Source: a virus
Strand: one strand, 5' to 3'
IMG/VR virus record: IMGVR_UViG_3300027734_000295
Span: 1 to 25,162 of that record
Length of the DNA: 25,162 nucleotides
Each line of letters opens with the position of its first letter. Positions within the stretch are counted from its first letter, which is position 1. Positions 1-8,304 of the stretch are shown one piece after another. The notes beneath the pieces are model-generated. The model did no database searches, was not told the DNA's origin, and was given only the letters and a program-made list of their open reading frames with translations. The position numbers were made by a program, and so were the translations under genes.

Positions 1-20
1 GGGTAGTATGATTCGTTCAT
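1..20 (-). CDS. 5' end of an unidentified gene (cut by window edge)
   Basis: An ATG at 20 running leftward encodes M-N-E-S-Y-Y-P before the window ends. It is preceded by a very good Shine-Dalgarno site (AAGGAGG, 5 bases before the ATG) inside the short gap after the holin-like gene stop at 29. Seven residues are too few to identify the product. The position after a holin-like gene makes a lysis enzyme possible, but that is inference from position only. Confidence 0.6.
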
Positions 21-28
21 AATCCTCC

Positions 29-271
29 TTATTTATTTCTTATAAATTCTATTAACAGAAAAGTTACTGTAGCAGTAGATACAGAAGCGATAATTGGATT
101 AATCCAGGTAGCAAATGATTTCTTTTTTAGTTCTTGGTGTACTACATCTTTGAATTCTTCAAACTCCTGTTTAGTCACATAGTTCCTAGACATCTCGTCT
201 AACTTGCGATCAATCTGATCTAGTCTGTAGAGTAGGAGTTCGTAGTTTTCTTTTTTAGGTGTAGGTGTCAT
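29..271 (-). CDS. Small coiled-coil membrane protein, holin-like
   Basis: An 80-residue protein. Residues about 8-52 are charged and helical with heptad-like spacing (LYRLDQIDRKLDEM), and residues about 57-76 form one hydrophobic membrane segment, followed by a short basic tail (RNK). This layout, a soluble coiled coil then a single C-terminal membrane helix, is that of XhlA/BhlA-like phage hemolysin or holin accessory proteins, which act in the host inner membrane at lysis. The start is supported by AGGAAA upstream. It is the second-last gene of the visible late operon, where lysis genes are commonly found. Function is inferred from architecture and position. A membrane anchor of other purpose cannot be excluded. 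Confidence 0.6.
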   Translation of the reverse strand: MTPTPKKENYELLLYRLDQIDRKLDEMSRNYVTKQEFEEFKDVVHQELKKKSFATWINPIIASVSTATVTFLLIEFIRNK

Positions 272-279
272 CTCATTTC

Positions 280-747
280 CTATATAGCTTTCAAGTAAGC
301 CCTATGTGCTTGTTCTGCGGTATCAAAACACCCCAAGTAAACCTGCGTGCCGTTTATACTACGTCGGGCTACCCAGCGTTTCCCCTTGAGCTTTACGCCA
401 GCTAACCAATCGGGGTGCTTAGTGCTTCTACGGTTTCGAGCCTGTTCCGCCATTGTTGCCCAGGTGCAGTTTTCTTTGGTGTAGCCCCCGTTGGTATCAC
501 GGCGTTCTATCGTGGTATCTCGCTCACCGTGTTCTTTAACGTGTAATGAGTATGCTTCATAGAGAGCATCACGAAATTCTTCAAAACTATCAAACTCAAA
601 CGTGACACCTCTCGCACCGTACCGTTTATAGGAATCTGAGTTGGGGTTTTCGCACCGAGTCTTAGCAGCAGTATATATTCGATAAAACCTAGTTTTACGA
701 AAACCGTGACGTACTCCTTGACCAGTGGTTGTTATTTCTTGAATCAT
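280..747 (-). CDS. HNH-type homing endonuclease-like protein with C-terminal AP2 domain
   Basis: A 155-residue protein. The N-terminal half carries the signature of phage HNH/AP2 proteins: R-C-E-N-P-N then Y-x-x-Y-G-x-R-G-V at about 31-48, then T-I-E-R-R-D-T-N-G-G-Y-T-K-E-N-C-T-W-A-T at about 79-98, followed by EQARNRRS. Residues about 115-155 form an AP2/ERF-like DNA-binding domain (GVKLKGKRWVARRS, YLGCFDTAEQAHRAY). Such proteins are usually free-standing homing endonucleases that cut related phage DNA and copy themselves. It lies between the LamG fibre and the holin-like gene and overlaps the fibre stop by ATGA, so it is co-translated with the structural operon. The usual L-D-R-I-D core reads I-E-R-R-D here, so catalytic activity is uncertain. 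Confidence 0.8.
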   Translation of the reverse strand: MIQEITTTGQGVRHGFRKTRFYRIYTAAKTRCENPNSDSYKRYGARGVTFEFDSFEEFRDALYEAYSLHVKEHGERDTTIERRDTNGGYTKENCTWATMAEQARNRRSTKHPDWLAGVKLKGKRWVARRSINGTQVYLGCFDTAEQAHRAYLKAI

Positions 748-2303
748 AGGTAAGCGTTCTCTGCCGCTATGCGTATTGTTGCTCTATCGCCAAGAAAATA
801 CACAAAAGTTGCCCCAGCACCCTCTTCTAAGATATTCAAGTAATAAGGTGTTTGAGTAGTTACACTTCTATGGACAGGTAGGCATGTTGCAGTACCACCA
901 ACATCTATATTAGTTGCAGCACCGCCAATAGTGTGCGTATCATTAGCACCAGATATAGAAGATGCTGTAGTTGATAGGCAGGCCGCCGTCCATCTATATA
1001 GATTGGTACCGCTAACTTGAAGTGCGGCCATATAATGTAAATTCCAATCACCAACTGGAACTGATAGATTTGCAGTACCAGGGTTATACCACGTTCCTGA
1101 AGTAGGGGTTGCTTGAGATAAGAGTGTTCTTAGTAAGTATTCTAATTGCCACTTGCCTCTTTGTCCTGGAAAGCCATACGGAGTCTTCTGTGTGGAGTAA
1201 CTAATTGTTCCTATTCCACCTGTAGTAGGGAGTGTTTCTCCTTCTGGTATTTGGACTGTGTAGGTAGTGTTAGTAGAGAAGGTCTGTGCCATGATTATTC
1301 CATAGTTGGTAGTACCAGCGGTTACAGAAGTTCCTGTGACAGGGTTGGTGAAAGGTGTGTCCGCGTTGGTAGCTACTGCACTTCCGTTAGCCGTAAGGTT
1401 GTTAGCGTTGGCTGATAGGTCGTTTAGGGAGTTGTTGAAGGTGTAGGCAGATATTAGAGAAGTTTCTGAGCCTGTAAGGGTTTGGTTCATTGAAGCTCGG
1501 ATTGTAGCTGCCGATAGGACGGCTGAGTAAAGTGCAACTTGAGCGATTTTACCGTCGAATAAGTTTGTTCCACCGTTATATGAACCTATTTCAAAGTTAC
1601 CAGCTTGAGTTATAGCCGCTAGGCCAGCTCCCGCACTCGTAACAAGTGAGGGCACAAGCACACCATCTATGTATACGGTTCCTAAACTACCCGAGAGGTC
1701 TATTGTTGCTGCGATATGTACCCATTTATTCAAAGGAACTGATTGATACGAAGTTACAACTCTGTTTACTCCAGCACCATAACCACCGAGAGTGATTTGT
1801 CCCGCTGAACCGATACTAAGGATATAACCATTTGTGCCATTATAACGGCTTATCACAGCCATGTTGCTGCCTGTATAACTCTCCAGTTTAACCCACGCAC
1901 TTGCAGTAAAGTCATCAGTAAACGTCATACCCGCTGGGCTAGTTTTAGAATAATACTGAGAACTTCCCGATTCTAAATCAGTACACTGTGTAGGAGCTGT
2001 TACAGTACGAGGTAGTTTAAGTCTTTGTCCTGGAGATGTAGCACTTGTTGTATCTACTGAAGGAACAAGGACTGTATAGGATCGGTTTCCTAAAGCGGTG
2101 ATAGTAGTAGGAGCGTAGCCTAGAGATTCCCACCCATCAGTAAATCCAGCAATCTTAGATCGTTCTATAGCTGCTCCAGCTTTAATATTAGAGTTATCTA
2201 GGTTGCCGTTAATTTCAGCAGCAATCGTATTGAACGGATTGTTTACGTCGCTTGCGTCAATTGTCTGACCGTCTGATGGTAGTGTTAATGAAATTGTAGC
2301 CAT
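744..2303 (-). CDS. Tail fibre-like protein with LamG/concanavalin-A-like domain
   Basis: A 519-residue protein. Its N-terminus (about 1-55, D-A-S-D-V-N-N-P-F-N-T-I then I-K-A-G-A-A-I-E-R-S-K-I-A-G-F) resembles phage fibre attachment segments. Residues about 128-270 form a LamG-like jelly roll: FTASAWVK, then W-V-H-I-A-A-T-I-D, V-Y-I-D-G-V-L, F-D-G-K-I-A-Q-V-A-L-Y. The C-terminal third is Thr/Ser/Gly-rich and beta-predicted. LamG domains usually bind glycans, so a receptor-binding or virion-decorating role is likely. The start at 2303 has AAGGAA eight bases upstream and sits one base beyond the previous stop. No enzymatic motif was recognised. Confidence 0.75.
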   Translation of the reverse strand: MATISLTLPSDGQTIDASDVNNPFNTIAAEINGNLDNSNIKAGAAIERSKIAGFTDGWESLGYAPTTITALGNRSYTVLVPSVDTTSATSPGQRLKLPRTVTAPTQCTDLESGSSQYYSKTSPAGMTFTDDFTASAWVKLESYTGSNMAVISRYNGTNGYILSIGSAGQITLGGYGAGVNRVVTSYQSVPLNKWVHIAATIDLSGSLGTVYIDGVLVPSLVTSAGAGLAAITQAGNFEIGSYNGGTNLFDGKIAQVALYSAVLSAATIRASMNQTLTGSETSLISAYTFNNSLNDLSANANNLTANGSAVATNADTPFTNPVTGTSVTAGTTNYGIIMAQTFSTNTTYTVQIPEGETLPTTGGIGTISYSTQKTPYGFPGQRGKWQLEYLLRTLLSQATPTSGTWYNPGTANLSVPVGDWNLHYMAALQVSGTNLYRWTAACLSTTASSISGANDTHTIGGAATNIDVGGTATCLPVHRSVTTQTPYYLNILEEGAGATFVYFLGDRATIRIAAENAYL

Positions 2304-2304
2304 A

Positions 2305-4263
2305 TTAATAGTTTCCTTGTGTTTGCATTAGTGCGGATTGTAAATCTTGTGGTGCGTATTGGTTAGCTTGCTGACCGCCACCTTGCATGACTGTTTGGAA
2401 GCCGTATGCTAAGGTATTAAGTTTTCTGTCTATAGCTTCTTTACTGTCACCAGGTCTAGGCAGATATGCTTTCATGTATGCGCGTACTTCACTGTCTGGT
2501 ACAGCAGCACCTGACTGTGCTCTTAGAAGTGAACTTACTGCTGCATATCCAAGAGTATCAAACTCTGTAGTCCCAGCTGCTCTTTGTACATATCCACCAA
2601 CTAATGGAAGTGATTTACCAGGGATACCTGACTTAGAAACTACTCCAGGATCTCTTTGGATAATGCCAGCTAACTGAGTAAGTGCATTAGTTCCCTGTTG
2701 AGCAAGGTTATACTGTGCTGCGGAAGTTTTACCTATGTTAGAGGTAGGCTGCTTGGGAGTAAATGTTTCATATAGTTTAAGATAAGTTGAAGCATTCTTG
2801 GGGTCTCTTTGAATGTCAGCCATGACTGCTTGCTGACTATAGACTTCTGGTTGTTGCATTCCACCCATTCCACCCATTCCCTGATCCATTACCATACCCT
2901 GAGCACCGCCCATAAACTGATTTGGAGCCATTCCTTGGTCCATTCCTGGCTGCATGCCAGTATCTTGCTGTAATGGAGCTTCTGGAGCCTGTAGGGCACC
3001 GTATGTGGCTCGTCCTAGACTTGCAGGTACTTGGCGTATCATTTGATTTGTAACCTTAGTAATTGGCCCGCCAGTTCCAGCCAATACCTTACCTAGTGAT
3101 TCAACCTTTGATCCAACAATACTTTCAGCAGCTTTAACAGGTTGCAGGGTAGATACCTTACCGACAAGTCCGCCGCCAGCTTGGTTACGAGATGACTTTA
3201 GAAGTAGTTTGTTAGCGTTAGTAGCGGAACTCCATAAAGCATTATCAGTAGCAACACCTGGAACTTTAGTGTTAAGGAATGGTCTAATTTCACCACGGAT
3301 TACATCTATAACTGCGTTCTTATTTGTTGTAGCTGCTGTAGAGCCTTTACCGAGGCTAGTTGAAACTCCCTCTAACTGTTTAGTAAAGTTCCATAGTCCG
3401 TTAATATCTTTTGCATTGGCTAATCTTGATACTTGTTGTTCAGCATATCGTGTAGCGCCTGCATCAAGGCCGCCTTGAGTTGTAACCTTCTTAAGTATGC
3501 TTGAACTTAGTTTGCTAATTTCATTTGCGCTTAACTGTACGTTGTTAGCAGCATACTTCTGTGTAAGTTGCTGGCCAAGATTTGCTAGTTTAGGTTCCAA
3601 GGCTTTTTGCATAGCTTCTGGACTTCCTACAGGTATTCCAAATCCACCTTTCCTAGTTGAAGATGTAATAGCTTTTATAAGTTCATCACTTCTTGCTGCA
3701 CCAAGTGGTTGTAGTCCTGGAGCAGTCGCACCCTGAGCTAGACCCATACCACTAGCCTTAAGTCCTTTACCAATATTTTCAAGTCTTCCTATTTTAGCTG
3801 TTTGTTCAGCTCCACCAGCAGCAATGTTCTTCAATGTGCTTGCAAGCCCCTTTTCTCCAGTAATAGCTTTACCTGCTTTTGCTAGATTAAATGCTTCGCC
3901 TGCACCTGATAAAGCACCGCTAAGTAATCCTTCTTTAACGGCTGAGCCTAGACCATATTGGTTATCTCGTATCTTATTTTCTGCTAATCGTCCACCAGTA
4001 CCACCGATAAGTCCTCCGATAATTGCACCAGGGATAGCACCTACACCACCAAATCCCGCACCAATTGCAGCTCCAGCGGCTGCACCACCACCACCTGCAA
4101 GTTCAGATAAAATAGAAGTTAGAAAACCGCCTCTGCCTTTTTTCTTTGGCTGTTGAGTCGGCTGTCTATCTACGTATTGCCCATTTTGAAAAGCATACTT
4201 ACCTTCTGTTGTTGCAGGAGATCTACTATTTTGCTGTAGGTATGCTATGAGCTCAGGACTCAT
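2305..4263 (-). CDS. Large internal virion / DNA-ejection-like protein with glycine zipper
   Basis: A 652-residue protein. Residues about 57-91 are a glycine-zipper stretch (repeated GxxxG with Ala, Ile and Leu) preceded by a KKKGRGG basic patch, able to insert in a membrane. The middle (about 110-420) is helical, Ala/Leu/Lys-rich and polar. Residues about 423-475 are a Met/Gly/Gln low-complexity tract. The end is again helical and Gln-rich. It is next to another Gln-rich helical protein, downstream of the nozzle gene, where podoviruses keep internal core (ejection) proteins. No lytic transglycosylase motif was seen. The ATG overlaps the previous stop as TAATG, with AGAGG upstream. The role is inferred from composition and gene order. 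Confidence 0.6.
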   Translation of the reverse strand: MSPELIAYLQQNSRSPATTEGKYAFQNGQYVDRQPTQQPKKKGRGGFLTSILSELAGGGGAAAGAAIGAGFGGVGAIPGAIIGGLIGGTGGRLAENKIRDNQYGLGSAVKEGLLSGALSGAGEAFNLAKAGKAITGEKGLASTLKNIAAGGAEQTAKIGRLENIGKGLKASGMGLAQGATAPGLQPLGAARSDELIKAITSSTRKGGFGIPVGSPEAMQKALEPKLANLGQQLTQKYAANNVQLSANEISKLSSSILKKVTTQGGLDAGATRYAEQQVSRLANAKDINGLWNFTKQLEGVSTSLGKGSTAATTNKNAVIDVIRGEIRPFLNTKVPGVATDNALWSSATNANKLLLKSSRNQAGGGLVGKVSTLQPVKAAESIVGSKVESLGKVLAGTGGPITKVTNQMIRQVPASLGRATYGALQAPEAPLQQDTGMQPGMDQGMAPNQFMGGAQGMVMDQGMGGMGGMQQPEVYSQQAVMADIQRDPKNASTYLKLYETFTPKQPTSNIGKTSAAQYNLAQQGTNALTQLAGIIQRDPGVVSKSGIPGKSLPLVGGYVQRAAGTTEFDTLGYAAVSSLLRAQSGAAVPDSEVRAYMKAYLPRPGDSKEAIDRKLNTLAYGFQTVMQGGGQQANQYAPQDLQSALMQTQGNY

Positions 4264-5048
4264 TATCTTATTCCTCTAATACTTCGGCTGATATTAGTTG
4301 GTTGTGCCACAAAGCGTGGTACTCCACCTGAAGTTTGTACTGGTTTAGGAGCTGTAAAAGGTCTTACGGTTGCTCCAAATAGATCTGGCCTGTTAGCGTG
4401 GTATAGCTGTATTTTCAATTGATCATTGGTGTTACCTCTGTTAGCGCTTGATAATGTAGCGTTATAGTCACTTTTTAGTTCGTTATCGCCCCATTGTCCA
4501 CCACCTTGCATAAAGAACATTTTGTCGTATAAAGCTTGTATTTCTGGCGTGTATCCAGCTGGTGCACCGCCACCGCCACCACCTGCTATACCGCCACCGA
4601 ATGATGGAGAGAATCCACCACCGCCACCAGCAGCAGCTCGTTGCGCAGCTAGTTGTGCATCAAACTGACGTTTTTGTTCTTCAGTATTTAATTCATTCTG
4701 TCTAATTCCGTAAGCTTGTGTAGATTGATCTTTTTGAATTTGATTAAGAGCGTCTTGTAAATTAAAACGTTGTTGTTGGTATTTACTTCTAAGGTTTGCT
4801 ACAGCTGGTAAGAAAGTACTACCAGTATATTTAGCCTGTTCAGCTAAAGGTACACCTGAATAAAACATACCCCTTCTGTTAGCTGCTTCGTTGATAGATT
4901 GAAAAGCATCGGTTTTAGCAGCCATTAGGCCAGCTTCTTGAGCTTGCATAGCTGGATCTATTGCTTCTTGTTGTTGTTTAACGAGTTGACGCTGCGGGTC
5001 ATACACGCTACCTAGTTCTGACATTATGGAGGACAGTTCTCGTGCCAC
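4263..5048 (-). CDS. Gln-rich coiled-coil protein, probable internal virion protein
   Basis: A 261-residue protein. Residues about 10-135 are strongly helical and Gln/Ala-rich (QQRFNLQDALNQIQKDQ), followed by a flexible poly-Gly region (about 137-165) and a compact polar C-terminus. The start is GTG at 5048, with an AGGGG site upstream. It is the first gene after a copy of the repeated promoter element at 5066-5090, so it probably heads a transcript with the 652-residue ejection-like gene, to which it is joined by TAATG. Similar Gln-rich helical proteins occur among podovirus internal head proteins. No named family was recognised. Confidence 0.55.
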   Translation of the reverse strand: MARELSSIMSELGSVYDPQRQLVKQQQEAIDPAMQAQEAGLMAAKTDAFQSINEAANRRGMFYSGVPLAEQAKYTGSTFLPAVANLRSKYQQQRFNLQDALNQIQKDQSTQAYGIRQNELNTEEQKRQFDAQLAAQRAAAGGGGGFSPSFGGGIAGGGGGGAPAGYTPEIQALYDKMFFMQGGGQWGDNELKSDYNATLSSANRGNTNDQLKIQLYHANRPDLFGATVRPFTAPKPVQTSGGVPRFVAQPTNISRSIRGIR

Positions 5049-5065
5049 TATATTTACCCCTGTAA

Positions 5066-5090
5066 CACCCAGTTGCTCTTAGTATACTAC
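5066..5090 (-). promoter_or_regulatory. Late promoter element, copy c (before 261-residue protein)
   Basis: On the minus strand TATACT occupies positions 5-10 of the element and CTGGGTG positions 19-25, exactly as in the copies at 8279-8303 and 21282-21306. Here the bases before the hexamer are TAG rather than TGA. No TTGACA-like -35 is seen 16-18 bases upstream. The GTG start lies 17 bases beyond the element. Confidence 0.65.
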
Positions 5091-5108
5091 ATTTAATAAT
5101 ATTTAACG

Positions 5109-5657
5109 CTAATTTAAAAGTATCGCCTTGTAATAATATATTGATATATCGTCATTTACTGTGCCCTCACCTGTAAATTTAAGAATAACGTTATTAGCAA
5201 TACTTTCACTTGATGTGTTTGTATCTACTACAGAAGTTCCACCGTTATATGAGAAATTTGCATAGCTCATCTGGGATCCGCCACCATTAAAGATTATCTC
5301 TGCTTGAAGTGACCAGTCTTTATTGTTCATAGCGATAGCACCACTAGAGAATACTGTCGTGCTACCAAACTTTAATTTAAGGGTTTTGTTATTGGCATTA
5401 GCGTTAGTTTGTCCGCAAGCAAATATTAATATAGAAGTACCTATTTGGGATAAGGTACCAAAGTTTATGGTGGTCGACATTAAATCAGTTTCTGCTGTTC
5501 CTGCGTTACCAACTGGCCCGTTCTGAGACGCTAGCTTGTAAGGGGCTTGAGATAACTGTCCATCAAGACGAGAGAACGTGTTTAGAAGTTCTGTACGTAA
5601 CTGTCCAGATTGAGTATTGATGTTTATGTTGGGGGTTATGGAGCGAAAGCCGGCCAT
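5109..5657 (-). CDS. Beta-rich structural protein, possible head or tail fibre
   Basis: A 182-residue protein. It opens with a polar helix (R-T-E-L-L-N-T-F-S-R-L-D-G-Q-L) after an Asn/Ile-rich N-terminus. The rest is predicted beta sandwich: alternating hydrophobic residues, many Ser/Thr/Asn/Gly turns, closing with D-I-S-I-Y-Y-Y-K-A-I-L-L. This looks like a short phage fibre or decoration domain of jelly-roll type. It directly follows the nozzle gene (TAATG overlap at 5657) and is the last gene before promoter copy c. SD support is weak, so translation may be coupled to the nozzle gene. No specific family was recognised. Confidence 0.5.
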   Translation of the reverse strand: MAGFRSITPNININTQSGQLRTELLNTFSRLDGQLSQAPYKLASQNGPVGNAGTAETDLMSTTINFGTLSQIGTSILIFACGQTNANANNKTLKLKFGSTTVFSSGAIAMNNKDWSLQAEIIFNGGGSQMSYANFSYNGGTSVVDTNTSSESIANNVILKFTGEGTVNDDISIYYYKAILLN

Positions 5658-7624
5658 TATTCAATCCGTCTTGATCTAAATTGTAGGAGATAGCTAAGTA
5701 TTTCTACTGGTGTATCAACACCTGTTTGCTCGAATCTAATCTGATGCCAGAAAGCTTCTGACCCTTGTAGGATTGTAGGCGTAGAAACCGTTGAGCTTCC
5801 CCACACTGTAACGTTGTCCGTCCAGACCGTACCGCCTCCCCATGATGTTCCAGAAGCCTGTGCAGATATTGTGTATTGTAAAGGAACGTTTCCTTTTTGA
5901 TCCATGTCTATGCTGACCGATAGGTCGTAGGGTTGCGTCTGCAGTCTGATAGATGGAAGTACACGTCTTAAAAATATCTTGTGAATACCGTCACCAAAGT
6001 ATTTAGTCCAGTATTTAAAGGCAATTGGACGTCCCATATCTGAATATGCTTGCTCTGCGTAATATATAGATCCTACTTGTGAAGATCCTTCATATAACTC
6101 TTCGCTTTCGTTAACGAAAGACTTATCTACATAAGTGTTTGAGTCTCTTAGCCAGACACGGTTTATATCGTCCCAGAGAATGCAAGAGTCGTTAGTCACA
6201 GCTATACCAGCAGGATAATAAAGTCTGTAGTAGTTGGCGTGATATACAGCAGATGCTTTAGTTTTATCTGACATGTTATTAACTTCTGTCTGTATAGGGT
6301 CACTTACTAGTTCGTCTGCGGAACCGTTATATCGGTACACTCCATCGTCATTTAAGAAGTATATGTGGTTAGGGCTAGTCGCAATTGACGCTTGATTTAC
6401 TGCGCCTTTCTTTCCAGAAGATTGCCTTAATACAAAGTTGCCTGGATCATCACCAAATAATACATACTTAGTTTTTCTAGTAAATATGATTAGGTTATCT
6501 TGGAAGACCATAAGTCCTGTAATTGGATCACCTGACTTAGGAGAAGGAGCATAAACTATATTGGTGGAAGTATATTTATTATATTCACCAAGATCAGAGT
6601 ACTTAAGTAAAGTTGGGTTGTCTTTATCTACGACCCATAGTCTGTTTTTATGAAATATCACAAACTTAGATATAGGTATGGTTCCTGTATATCCAGATGA
6701 TGCGCTTACATCTTGCCACGTTGTACCATCGTATTGTTGCGGAGTGTCGACACCGTTACAGACATATAGAACGTCATTGGACTGTGCAAAGGCATATGAT
6801 GTTGCGCTTGACGATAAACCTGTTTTTAGTGCTGTTAGCGAACCGTTAACGTCAGAAACAGAATAAACCGCAGTACCAACGGCAATGATAGTTTTAGCTG
6901 TTGCGTTAGATGGAGTATATCGTATACCTCCAAGTAAGGGCTTATTGGTCGATACATATGTTTTGCAATTTAAATCAAATGTAGTAGTGGCCCAAGAACC
7001 GCCCTGGTTAGAAGAAGTCTTAGCTGTAGTGGCTGCAGTAGTAGATGACCACTTGTAGTCTCCAGTGCCACCTTCTTGCATATATGCGACTATCCAATAA
7101 CTAGTACCGCTTGACACCACAGGAGCCTCTACAAAGCGTGCTGTTTCATAAACGTAACTTGCGGTAATCTCACTTGATAAGATTGAACTAGAGGCAAGCA
7201 GAGTGCTTGGACTCCCACCAGAGTCTGAGTATATAGCTACTTCAAGGTGTTGTGATGGGTTTGTTCCGTACTTTAAGTTAAGTTCAACTTTAGTTAAACG
7301 TCCCGTAGCACCCGCAGTAAATTTCTTAGCGTTCCATGTAGATGTTCCAATCGATTGATCTGCAGCACCAGTCACAGTTGTTTGTTGTTGATCAACTGTT
7401 TCGCCTACAGGTACAGAATAAAAGCCTGGGCCTTTGCGTGTTCCAATAGCTACTCGTCTATCGGATGCATTGCGAGCGTATAATCGCACGTTATAGAAAT
7501 ACGGCGAATCTGAATCTTTCATTTGAGTATATGGAGCGGTCGTATTAAGACCAGAGAAAGTCTGTATCAACTTCTCTGTCGCTCGTCTCGCTGTCGGTGG
7601 AGAGGCAACTCTACGTATTCTCAT
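5657..7624 (-). CDS. Tail nozzle (gp12-like) protein, beta-propeller
   Basis: A 655-residue protein. From about residue 240 it repeats propeller-blade motifs: N-D-V-L-Y-V-C-N-G-V-D near 283, F-H-K-N-R-L-W-V-V-D near 324, F-Q-D-N-L-I-I-F-T-R-K-T-K-Y-V-L-F-G and then H-I-Y-F-L-N-D-D-G-V-Y-R-Y-N-G. This pattern is typical of podovirus tail-tubular-B/nozzle proteins (T7 gp12, P22 gp10 type), which form the DNA exit channel below the adaptor. The N-terminus (R-R-V-A-S-P-P...F-S-G-L-N-T-T, residues 1-75) matches the usual opening. An extra beta-sandwich of about 145 residues (about 80-225) sits between them. It follows the adaptor gene by one base. Family identity comes from pattern recognition, not alignment. 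Confidence 0.75.
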   Translation of the reverse strand: MRIRRVASPPTARRATEKLIQTFSGLNTTAPYTQMKDSDSPYFYNVRLYARNASDRRVAIGTRKGPGFYSVPVGETVDQQQTTVTGAADQSIGTSTWNAKKFTAGATGRLTKVELNLKYGTNPSQHLEVAIYSDSGGSPSTLLASSSILSSEITASYVYETARFVEAPVVSSGTSYWIVAYMQEGGTGDYKWSSTTAATTAKTSSNQGGSWATTTFDLNCKTYVSTNKPLLGGIRYTPSNATAKTIIAVGTAVYSVSDVNGSLTALKTGLSSSATSYAFAQSNDVLYVCNGVDTPQQYDGTTWQDVSASSGYTGTIPISKFVIFHKNRLWVVDKDNPTLLKYSDLGEYNKYTSTNIVYAPSPKSGDPITGLMVFQDNLIIFTRKTKYVLFGDDPGNFVLRQSSGKKGAVNQASIATSPNHIYFLNDDGVYRYNGSADELVSDPIQTEVNNMSDKTKASAVYHANYYRLYYPAGIAVTNDSCILWDDINRVWLRDSNTYVDKSFVNESEELYEGSSQVGSIYYAEQAYSDMGRPIAFKYWTKYFGDGIHKIFLRRVLPSIRLQTQPYDLSVSIDMDQKGNVPLQYTISAQASGTSWGGGTVWTDNVTVWGSSTVSTPTILQGSEAFWHQIRFEQTGVDTPVEILSYLLQFRSRRIE

Positions 7625-7625
7625 T

Positions 7626-8267
7626 TTATACTCTTACTCTCGCACCTGGTACGTTTGCTTGTACATCTACTTGTCTAGTGGAATACCTAGTAGTAAAAGC
7701 TTCTAATAGATCAGCATATCGATTAGCGTATTGTGAAGCATAGTCAAAATCTTCTTTTTGTTCGTAAATTCTTATTTTTGCCCCTAAGATAAGTAGTTCC
7801 TCAAAAGGTTCAGGTATAGCAGGTACGTCTGAAGCGGATGACATCTGTGTTACTGATTTAACATAATCAAAAGTTAATGTGTATGTCTGATCTGAAAGAG
7901 TCGAGAACTCTACACTAGTCCAGTAAGTCCAGTTGCTAAGTTGACCAGTTGTTATTACCGCTGGATATTGATCTCTAAAATCATTTGGTGTCATGTAATA
8001 GTTTTTTAAGTTTACAGCTAAACCTACTGGAGAAGTTATTCTTAGGTTAATAAATCGCTGTAAGTCTGTTGGAAGTGCGGTAGCAAAGGTATTGGTTCCA
8101 GCAGTCACTGTGTTAGTGCTTGAAGCAGAGTTAAGTGTAATGTCAAAGGTGTTAAAAATTGACTGTTGGGTATAGTTTAATGCGTCTCCTGCAATAGTTG
8201 TACTTAAGTTAGCATCACCAACTTGTGTCTGTAATTTTGTTTTAAGGTCTCCGAAGATGTAACTCAT
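7626..8267 (-). CDS. Head-tail adaptor (gp11-like) protein
   Basis: A 213-residue protein. An N-terminal helix and a C-terminal helical segment (EPFEELLILGAKIRIYEQ, then Y-A-S-Q-Y-A-N-R-Y-A-D-L-L-E-A-F) flank a central beta domain with P-T-D-L-Q-R-F-I-N-L-R and a long Y-T-L-T-F-D-Y strand. This is the architecture of the tail-tubular-A/phage adaptor family, a ring between portal and nozzle. Its place directly upstream of the nozzle gene is the classic podovirus order. The start has AAGGA six bases upstream, and the gene heads a transcript from the promoter element at 8279-8303. Confidence 0.72.
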   Translation of the reverse strand: MSYIFGDLKTKLQTQVGDANLSTTIAGDALNYTQQSIFNTFDITLNSASSTNTVTAGTNTFATALPTDLQRFINLRITSPVGLAVNLKNYYMTPNDFRDQYPAVITTGQLSNWTYWTSVEFSTLSDQTYTLTFDYVKSVTQMSSASDVPAIPEPFEELLILGAKIRIYEQKEDFDYASQYANRYADLLEAFTTRYSTRQVDVQANVPGARVRV

Positions 8268-8278
8268 TATAATCCTTA

Positions 8279-8303
8279 CACCCAGTTATTAATATTGTAT
8301 CAC
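8279..8303 (-). promoter_or_regulatory. Late promoter element, copy a (before adaptor)
   Basis: Minus strand: TGATACAAT (extended -10, TGn then TACAAT at element positions 5-10) followed at fixed distance by CTGGGTG (positions 19-25). It fills most of the 37-base gap between the tailspike stop and the adaptor gene. An SD (AAGGA) lies just after the CTGGGTG. No -35 resembling TTGACA was seen. Confidence 0.65.
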
Positions 8304-8304
8304 G

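Noticed and set aside
1146-1415. Plus-strand frame of 89 codons
   Set aside because: Antisense to the LamG fibre gene, with no SD or recognisable protein pattern.
3824-4156. Plus-strand Pro-rich frame of 110 codons
   Set aside because: It is the antisense image of the glycine-rich zipper coding region, with no SD, and lies wholly inside a well-supported gene.
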